Shown piece by piece: positions 23,410-28,890 of a stretch of DNA of 28,890 nucleotides (position 1 is the first letter of the stretch; each line of letters opens with the position of its first letter). The DNA comes from an uncultured Clostridia bacterium (GTDB lineage Bacteria; Bacillota; Clostridia; Christensenellales; Aristaeellaceae), in the NCBI GenBank assembly GCA_937886445.1, contig CALGBY010000026.1:1-28890 (forward strand), read 5' to 3'. The notes beneath the pieces are model-generated. The model had not been told where the DNA came from, did no database searches, and worked only from the letters and a program-made list of their open reading frames with translations. Made by a program: the position numbers and the translations under genes.

Positions 23410-25233
23410 ATGATCACATCCAAGGAACTGAGAAACGCCTGGATCCGTTTTTATGAAGAACGCGGGCATATCAATATCGGTGCCGTTTCGCTCATCGGCG
23501 ACGGCGCGACCGGCGTAATGTTCAATGTAGCCGGCATGCAGAGCCTGATGCCCTATCTGCTGGGCAAGGCCCATCCCTCCGGAAAGACCCGTCTGTGCAA
23601 TGTGCAGGGCTGCGTGCGCACCGTGGATATCGAGAGCGTGGGAGATCCCACCCATTTTACCTTCTTTGAAATGATGGGCAACTGGAGCCTGGGCGATTAT
23701 TTCAAGCAGGAAAAAACCCAGTGGAGCTTTGATCTGCTCACCAAGGTGTTCGGTCTGGACGGAAACGAGATCTGCTCTACCGTGTTTGAGGGCAATGACG
23801 CCGCCCCCAGAGATGATGAAACGGCGGAGCTGCTGAAGAAGGTGGGCATCAGGCCCGAGCATATCTTCTACCTGCCCAAGAGCGATAACTGGTGGGAGCT
23901 GGAGGGCACCGTAGGCACTCCCTGCGGCCCGGATAACGAATGGTTCTACCCCCGTCACAGCAAGGCCTGCGGCCCGAACTGCGGCCCCGCCTGCGGCTGC
24001 GGCAGGTATGTAGAGATCGGCAACGATGTATACATGCAGTATAAAAAGACTGAGACCGGCTATGAGCCCCTCTCCAACAAGAATGTGGATACCGGCTTCG
24101 GTCTGGACCGTCTTCTGGCCTTCCTGAACGGGATCACCGATGGCTACAAGACCGATCTTTTCCTGCCCGTGATCAATTATCTTGAGGAAAAGAGCGGCAA
24201 GAGCTACGATGATGATGAAGCTGCCCGCAAGGCCATGCGCATCGTGGCGGATCATATGCGTACCTCCACCATGCTCATCGGCGATGTGAACGGCATCGTG
24301 CCCTCCAATGTGGGCGCCGGCTATATCCTTCGCCGTCTGCTGCGCCGCGCCATCCGCTACGCGAGACAGCTGGGGCTGGAGACCTCCGCTCTTGCCGATA
24401 TCAGCCGCATCTATATTGAAAAGATCTATGACGAAGCCTATCCCCTGCTGGTGGAAAAGGAAGCGTACATCATTGATGAGATCATGAAGGAAGCCGCCCG
24501 CTTTGACGCGATGCTGGTGACCGGCATGAAGGAATTCGGCAAATGTCTGAACGGCATCCGGCGCAAGAACGAATTCATGAGCCAGAAGGATCCCTCCTAT
24601 GTGCCCGAGAATGTGATCTCCGGCAAACAGGCCTTCCATCTTTACGATACCTACGGCTTCCCCATCGAGTTCACTCAGGAGCTGGCCGCGGAGCAGGGCC
24701 TCACCGTGGATACCGAGGGCTTTGCCGAGGCCTTCAAGGAGCATCAGGCAAAGAGCAAGCAGGAAGGCACCTTCAAGGGCGGTCTGGCGGAGCAGAACGA
24801 GATCACCGCGCGCCTGCACACCGCCACCCATCTGCTGAACGCCGCTCTCAAGAGCGTGCTGAACGACAGCAGCATCAACCAGAAGGGCTCCAACATCACC
24901 ACCGAGCGCCTGCGCTTCGACTTCAACTTTGAGCGCAAGCTCACCGCCGAGGAGCTGGCCGCGGTAGAGGCCTGGGTAAATGAGGCCATCACCGCTGATG
25001 TACCCGTCACGCTGGAAACCATGACCTATGATCAGGCCAAGGAAAGCGGCGCGATCGGCGTATTCACCAGCAAGTACGGCGATGAGGTAAAGGTATACAC
25101 CATCGGCAAATACAGCAAGGAGATCTGCGGCGGCCCGCATGCTGCTCATACAGGTGAGCTGCATCACTTCAGGATCGCCAAGGAGGAAGCCTCCTCCGCC
25201 GGCGTGCGCAGGATCAAGGCTGTACTGGACTGA
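23410..25233 (+). CDS. alaS: Short, divergent alanyl-tRNA synthetase
   Basis: The protein attaches alanine to tRNA-Ala and is 607 aa against about 870 in typical bacteria. A class II catalytic core covers 1-240 (FTFFEMMGNWSLGDYF and NVDTGFGLDRLLAFL motifs). A helical tRNA-recognition region follows (ILRRLLRRAIRYARQLG). The editing domain has HTATHLL and CGGPH, which supply the zinc ligands for clearing Ser- and Gly-tRNA. The frame stops right after GVRRIKAVLD, so the DHHA1 and C-Ala domains are missing. Several core stretches differ from the usual form, for example NVQGCVRTVDIES where most have a QKCIR-like loop, and PTHFTFFEM. Codon use is strongly biased, as in a highly expressed gene. GGGGAG precedes ATG 23410. 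It could be the sole synthetase or a paralogue. Confidence 0.85.
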   Translation: MITSKELRNAWIRFYEERGHINIGAVSLIGDGATGVMFNVAGMQSLMPYLLGKAHPSGKTRLCNVQGCVRTVDIESVGDPTHFTFFEMMGNWSLGDYFKQEKTQWSFDLLTKVFGLDGNEICSTVFEGNDAAPRDDETAELLKKVGIRPEHIFYLPKSDNWWELEGTVGTPCGPDNEWFYPRHSKACGPNCGPACGCGRYVEIGNDVYMQYKKTETGYEPLSNKNVDTGFGLDRLLAFLNGITDGYKTDLFLPVINYLEEKSGKSYDDDEAARKAMRIVADHMRTSTMLIGDVNGIVPSNVGAGYILRRLLRRAIRYARQLGLETSALADISRIYIEKIYDEAYPLLVEKEAYIIDEIMKEAARFDAMLVTGMKEFGKCLNGIRRKNEFMSQKDPSYVPENVISGKQAFHLYDTYGFPIEFTQELAAEQGLTVDTEGFAEAFKEHQAKSKQEGTFKGGLAEQNEITARLHTATHLLNAALKSVLNDSSINQKGSNITTERLRFDFNFERKLTAEELAAVEAWVNEAITADVPVTLETMTYDQAKESGAIGVFTSKYGDEVKVYTIGKYSKEICGGPHAAHTGELHHFRIAKEEASSAGVRRIKAVLD

Positions 25234-25244
25234 TCGGGAGCTGA

Positions 25245-25268
25245 CGCGCCGCCGCTCACGGCGGTGCG
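25245..25268. other. 10-bp GC-rich hairpin after alaS
   Basis: Arms 25245-25254 and 25259-25268 pair around CTCA with one G-U pair. The hairpin starts 12 bases past the alaS stop. No U-tract follows on the plus strand, so it may only attenuate read-through into the small membrane protein gene, or protect the mRNA end. Confidence 0.5.
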
Positions 25269-25304
25269 CACATCGCCGTCTCGGGAAAATAATGGAGGAT
25301 GAAA

Positions 25305-25679
25305 ATGCGTCTGTTTGTCATTTGTTTACTAAATCTGTTTCCTATTCCATTAGGCTACTTGATTTATTCCGGCGGTGCGCCGGCACAAATCGCGTTCATC
25401 GAGCTGTGCCATCTTATCCTGTTCCATGTGAATTTTCACTATGCAAAAGCTGAAAAATATATATTGCTTTATAATTCGCTCCTTTTACTTTCAACTTTTG
25501 CATTTCACAGTATCAATGGTCACTTGTACTTTTCACGCATCTGCGATGATATGCTCGGGCGTGCGATCTCAGCCGGAACCACAATTATCAGCTGCTTGAT
25601 CGTCATCATTGTAACAATAATTCAAATGATAGTTATGTATATCAGAAACAGGAATAAAAATGCGGAAAATATCCAGTGA
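25305..25679 (+). CDS. Small four-span membrane protein, unknown function
   Basis: The 124-residue protein has hydrophobic segments at about 2-22, 28-45, 52-70 and 85-112 and a basic, Asn-rich tail. I do not recognise a family. GGAGG lies 6 bases before ATG 25305; the ATG at 25299 abuts it and is too close. The coding sequence is AT-richer than the alaS gene before it, and its codon use is plain, which suggests later acquisition. It may be read from the alaS promoter through the GC hairpin. Confidence 0.7.
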   Translation: MRLFVICLLNLFPIPLGYLIYSGGAPAQIAFIELCHLILFHVNFHYAKAEKYILLYNSLLLLSTFAFHSINGHLYFSRICDDMLGRAISAGTTIISCLIVIIVTIIQMIVMYIRNRNKNAENIQ

Positions 25680-25998
25680 AGAAGTCAGTACTTGTATCGT
25701 GATCATCCATCATTAGAAGGGGATGCAGAAAAACGCCCCGCAAGAAACAAAGAGGATTATAAATCCGTAATGATATGCTCCCTTTGAAACAGATGCCGGA
25801 AAAAGCAGTGAGTTTCAGGGGGAGCATTGATTATGAGTACAAGAATGAGCATTGATATGGAGGGCCGGAAGCAGATACACTTCCGGCCCTCCGTTTGTGA
25901 ATATTTGATAGTGACTGATTATTTGCATCAGCAGCGCGAACAATAAATCGACAGATAAGCAAAACATATATTGTTTAGGACATGTGGGTGCTTTATCA
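25680..25998. other. Intergenic region between the small membrane protein and the PHP gene
   Basis: Apart from the hairpin at 25859-25892, this 319-base stretch holds no convincing gene. A 37-codon frame with SD AGGGGGAG (25833-25946) crosses the hairpin; see rejected items. The region is A/T-rich and carries no repeats that I could see. Confidence 0.6.
25859..25892. terminator. 13-bp perfect hairpin, convergent terminator
   Basis: GGAGGGCCGGAAG (25859-25871) pairs perfectly with 25880-25892 around an 8-base loop, followed on the plus strand by GTTTG. It lies between convergent genes (small membrane protein and PHP gene) and can serve both. Confidence 0.75.
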
Positions 25999-27051
25999 TC
26001 AGTCAGTACATTTCGATACATCTGTAAAAAACGCGTTGGTGTAGGCCTTGCAGCCGTTGAAGCCCGTCACCGCCAGGCGGAACCAGCCGCACTCACCCAC
26101 CTCGAACTGCGCTTCAGTAAGCGGCTTTCCCGCCTCCGCGATCTTCATTTTGAAGGGGCGCACATCCTTGATCAGGGCGATGTTCGCGGCCTCAGTGGTC
26201 TCGATATGCACGGTGCCATCCTCCAGCCACAGGTTGCGGATACGCGGGCACTCCCCCGCGCCGGGGTTCACCCGGGCGCAGCTGTAAAAGCGCCCCTTTT
26301 CCAGCGCCTCGATCACAGCCGCATAGGTCAGTTCCTCCGCCGCCAGCATCACATAGCACCCGTAGGAATCCGAAGCGGAGGAAGTATCGGGAGCCGTGTT
26401 GTGATTATCATCGGCGGCGATGCAGAAAATGCGGTTTCCCACCGAAAGCAGATCCTCATAAGGCCTGCCGTTGTCATCGCAATAGCCCTCCTCAAGACAG
26501 CCGGAATTCGCGATCTCCATGGCGTGCATGCCCCTGTACAGGCTGTAATCGGGATACCGTTCCAGTGACCAGGTGGGGTGATTGTAGGTAACGAAAAAGC
26601 CCATGTCACGGCCCGCGGCGATATCGGCGTTGATATAGGCGGCGTTATACTTCCTGCCCGGGCAGGTGACCCGGTACAGCTGTCCTCCCTCATCCGGGTC
26701 AAGCGCGCCCTCCGGCAGCGTTTTGATAAAGACCGGCGGCTCCGGCGAGGACCAGCCGAAGGCTTCGTTATCGGGGCGCTTCGCGACAAAACACAGGTGG
26801 CAGGTCTTCCCGCGCCAGGGCGTCGCGTAGTACTCCAGCTCAAAGCCATTCAGCGCCACAAAGCGGCTGTCGGTCAGGTCGTTATGGCAGTAGTACTTAT
26901 CATGATCGGTAAAGGCCACAACGCTGTAGCCGTGTGCCAGATAATCTGCCTTGATCTGCTCCGGCGTCTTCTTTCCGTCGGACAGGGTGGTATGGCAATG
27001 CAGATTGGCCCGATAGTAAGCCGCGTTACGCGGCAAAAGCTCAGTTCTCAT
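25999..27051 (-). CDS. PHP-domain metal-dependent phosphoesterase
   Basis: The protein is 350 aa, with AAAGGAGG upstream of the ATG. The PHP domain shows NLHCHTTLSDG, then AFTDHD, VTYNHPTW and AADDNHN, which together give the metal-binding His/Asp set. The C-terminal part (about 255-350) is a beta-rich domain. Such stand-alone PHP proteins hydrolyse phosphomonoesters or nucleotides; the substrate here is unknown. No polymerase or histidinol phosphatase signatures appear, so it is not HisK or PolX. Confidence 0.88.
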   Translation of the reverse strand: MRTELLPRNAAYYRANLHCHTTLSDGKKTPEQIKADYLAHGYSVVAFTDHDKYYCHNDLTDSRFVALNGFELEYYATPWRGKTCHLCFVAKRPDNEAFGWSSPEPPVFIKTLPEGALDPDEGGQLYRVTCPGRKYNAAYINADIAAGRDMGFFVTYNHPTWSLERYPDYSLYRGMHAMEIANSGCLEEGYCDDNGRPYEDLLSVGNRIFCIAADDNHNTAPDTSSASDSYGCYVMLAAEELTYAAVIEALEKGRFYSCARVNPGAGECPRIRNLWLEDGTVHIETTEAANIALIKDVRPFKMKIAEAGKPLTEAQFEVGECGWFRLAVTGFNGCKAYTNAFFTDVSKCTD

Positions 27052-27093
27052 ATATCTGTATCCTCCTTTTGATGAAGTACTGATATCTGTATG

Positions 27094-27122
27094 AAAAAAC
27101 AGCCAAACACGGTCCTCAGGCT
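27094..27122 (-). terminator. Probable terminator of the GNAT gene
   Basis: On the minus strand, past the GNAT stop, a short AGCC-N14-GGCT stem (27119-27122 with 27101-27104) is followed by G and T6. The stem is short, but the U-tract is good. It separates the GNAT gene from the PHP gene. Confidence 0.45.
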
Positions 27123-27132
27123 TACCGGCCTG

Positions 27133-27663
27133 TCAAAGCCCGTTTACCGGTGCCGCGTTTTCGTCAGTTGATTTCAGATACCGGATCTCCCGCTTGTTCC
27201 ACCGCCTGAACAGCTTATCCTTTCCGTCCGCAAGATAGCCGTGCTTTTCGTAAAAAGCTTTGCCGATGGCGTTTTCCTCCAGCACCCAGATCACAAACCG
27301 TCTGCAGCCCCGCTCCGTGCCCTTCCGCTCAAAAAAACACAGCATATCAGAGCCGATCCCCTGCCTGAGATCATCGGGATCGACATAAAGGAGATGCAGT
27401 TCAAAGGCACCCTCCTGATCCTCATCCTCGCAGGGACCCATCCCCATCATCGCCCGGATGCTTCCGGCACAGGGATCCTCATAAACAAATATTTCAAACC
27501 GCCTTTCCGCGATCCATTTTTGCCATACCGGTATGCGGTTCGGGACGGTCAGGTCATCATACAGGCACTCCCGCGAAAGGATATCTTTATAGGCATACCG
27601 GCTGCTGAGCACATCGATCTCAGCGAGACGTCCGGCATCCTCCGCCGCTGCCGTTCGAATCAT
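27133..27663 (-). CDS. GNAT family N-acetyltransferase
   Basis: The protein is 176 aa from ATG 27663; the ATG 9 bases earlier abuts the GGGGGAGG site and is too near. A GNAT fold transfers an acetyl group from acetyl-CoA to an amine. The N-terminus reads MIRTAAAEDAGRLAEID. LHLLYVDPDDLRQGIGSDML is the acetyl-CoA binding motif A (R/Q-x-x-G-x-G/S), and NAIGKAFYEKHGY is the C-terminal motif. The gene is complete, unlike the broken GNAT at 1026. The substrate is unknown. Confidence 0.9.
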   Translation of the reverse strand: MIRTAAAEDAGRLAEIDVLSSRYAYKDILSRECLYDDLTVPNRIPVWQKWIAERRFEIFVYEDPCAGSIRAMMGMGPCEDEDQEGAFELHLLYVDPDDLRQGIGSDMLCFFERKGTERGCRRFVIWVLEENAIGKAFYEKHGYLADGKDKLFRRWNKREIRYLKSTDENAAPVNGL

Positions 27664-27866
27664 CGCATTCATTCCTCCCCCGTATCATCTGTCCTGATCG
27701 TATTATTGAAAGCCCGCCATGCAAACCGCGAAAGCGGAAAACGGTTTATAATCGAACCGCAAATCGTGTTCGTTGATCGGTTTACGGGCATTTTCAAAAA
27801 CATAATATCCGGTTCTGTATTGATCCGTCCTGTTTACAAAGCCTTTTTACGATGACCATAAATCTG

Positions 27867-28583
27867 TTATTGCTCCCGTATATATCCCTGACGGATACAG
27901 GATTCGATATAACCCTCCGCTTCACCATTGGGGTTCGCATTCTGCGTTGCCCGGATCATATACCAGGTAAACTCGAAATCGGCCAGAATGACAGGTATTT
28001 TTCTTCCGAACCTGTTTTCGATCGTTCCGTCGTTCTGCAGCTCCGCCGCCACTTCCGAAATAATCTGCAGCAATTCCGGCAAACCGTTAGGGCCCTTCCC
28101 AATATATACGGAATTCTCATCGTATACAGTATCTTCCGCTTCAAGGCCGATATTCTCCACGCCAATGGTTTCATACCAGTCGATCAACGCGTCCGCCATG
28201 GCATTCGGTTCATCAAAGCCGATAACGGAGGCCAGCGTATCATCGTCCCAAAACGCCGGGTTCCAACGGTTTTCATCTTCATCCACCGGATCAAAAAAGG
28301 GGTTATTGTTTTCGAGCAGGTCAGATTCACACCGGTAATTCATCTGAAATTCCGGAATATTGCCGTATCCTCTGTATTCATAGCTTTCATTGGGATAGAT
28401 GAAAAACATGATAGCGTACTGATCATCAGCCGGCCACGCATACAGAATGCTGAGGACCCTGTCTCTTATCATCGCCTTAAAGCGTTCTGTATCCATTTTT
28501 TCTCCTTCCGCACATGCAGCAAACCCGGTACTGGCCACCAGACACAATACAATGACCCATACGATCGTTTTCATTTTTCGCAT
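27867..28583 (-). CDS. Secreted protein of unknown function
   Basis: The protein is 238 aa. A signal peptide is predicted (MRKMKTIVWVIVLCLVASTGFAACAEG, likely cut after FAAC or CAE). The rest is acidic and rich in Asp, Asn, Trp and Tyr, without membrane spans. I do not recognise a family. GGGGGA lies just upstream of ATG 28583. The near-consensus promoter at 28722-28750 gives it a long leader (about 130 bases). Its neighbours give no clear hint of function. Confidence 0.7.
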   Translation of the reverse strand: MRKMKTIVWVIVLCLVASTGFAACAEGEKMDTERFKAMIRDRVLSILYAWPADDQYAIMFFIYPNESYEYRGYGNIPEFQMNYRCESDLLENNNPFFDPVDEDENRWNPAFWDDDTLASVIGFDEPNAMADALIDWYETIGVENIGLEAEDTVYDENSVYIGKGPNGLPELLQIISEVAAELQNDGTIENRFGRKIPVILADFEFTWYMIRATQNANPNGEAEGYIESCIRQGYIREQ

Positions 28584-28890
28584 ACGTTCCCCCTGCCACC
28601 GCTCACCGCTCTTGATCCATCAAATCACAAATAAGGATCTTTCATTCAGGCCATCAAATAGAAAACAGAACCGTTCAAAAGAATCATCCCTGTTTCAGGA
28701 AACTCTGATTTTGTATATTCCATTTTACGCACACGCATTTCCGCTGTCAAGCATTCCGTTGTCCGGGACAGGGTCATCTCATTTAAAAATGCGGTGGGCA
28801 AACAAGCACAGTCAAGAAAACAGGCAAGAGGTTAATTCAGAGCAGAGTGAAACGAGCCAAAGAGTAGTTTTGAAGCATAGTCATTATCCA
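28584..28890. other. Right-edge region without a gene, apart from a promoter
   Basis: This 307-base stretch holds no credible reading frame on either strand. It contains the minus-strand promoter at 28722-28750 and the leader of the secreted protein gene. The last 90 bases are A-rich, with no repeat or RNA gene that I recognise. Confidence 0.6.
28722..28750 (-). promoter_or_regulatory. Sigma-A promoter of the secreted protein gene
   Basis: On the minus strand a consensus TTGACA (28745-28750) and TAAAAT (28722-28727) have a 17-base spacer. Transcription would begin near 28715, about 130 bases upstream of ATG 28583. Confidence 0.8.

Noticed and set aside
23026..25167. 713-codon open frame on the minus strand
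   Set aside because: Antisense to alaS; the strong codon bias of alaS keeps the opposite frame open.
25833..25946. 37-codon frame with a good ribosome site
   Set aside because: It runs through the 13-bp terminator hairpin, has no recognisable features and is too short to trust without conservation data.

Overview
The window looks like a chromosomal segment of a Gram-positive, moderately GC-rich member of the Bacillota, probably class Clostridia from an animal gut (inference). The signs are AGGAGG-type ribosome binding sites, sigma-A promoters, a stand-alone DnaE, a YwiB/DUF1934 protein, an ECF sigma/anti-sigma/DUF4097 operon and signal-peptide proteins with no outer-membrane features. There is no rRNA, tRNA, CRISPR array, phage module or complete transposase. 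Five promoters share the extended -10 form TGCTATAAT (or TGCTATGAT), which looks like the local promoter style.

Left part (1-5800): the tail of an unknown gene is followed by an APH-fold kinase. Next is a small gene graveyard with a frameshifted GNAT acetyltransferase and an AT-rich fragment of a family 31 glycosidase. Two large exported hydrolases follow on the minus strand: a YtcJ-like amidohydrolase and a choloylglycine-hydrolase-type Ntn hydrolase with a signal peptide and an N-terminal extension. A remnant of the C-terminus of an NRPS-type thioester reductase lies just upstream of the second hydrolase's promoter.

Middle (5800-13200): two operons face away from each other across a divergent promoter region at 8122-8314. 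To the left are a radical SAM enzyme and a STAS-APH kinase fusion. To the right are a CitE/HpcH-like lyase and a NUDIX-peptidase S51 fusion. This four-gene cluster is the best candidate here for an undescribed system. Then comes an envelope-stress type operon (ECF sigma, membrane zinc-finger anti-sigma, DUF4097 lipoprotein) with both a sigma-A and an ECF-type promoter upstream.

Right part (13300-28890): dnaE is translationally coupled to an orphan sensor histidine kinase and ends in a strong terminator. A 164-bp MITE-like element with TA ends provides the stop codon of the neighbouring hypothetical gene. A minus-strand series follows: MscS channel, membrane-anchored protein, CE2-like SGNH esterase, DUF1934 protein and a hypothetical protein. 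Further right are a metallophosphoesterase, a short and divergent alanyl-tRNA synthetase of 607 aa lacking the DHHA1/C-Ala region, a small AT-rich membrane protein, a PHP-domain protein, a GNAT acetyltransferase and a secreted protein of unknown function with a near-consensus promoter.
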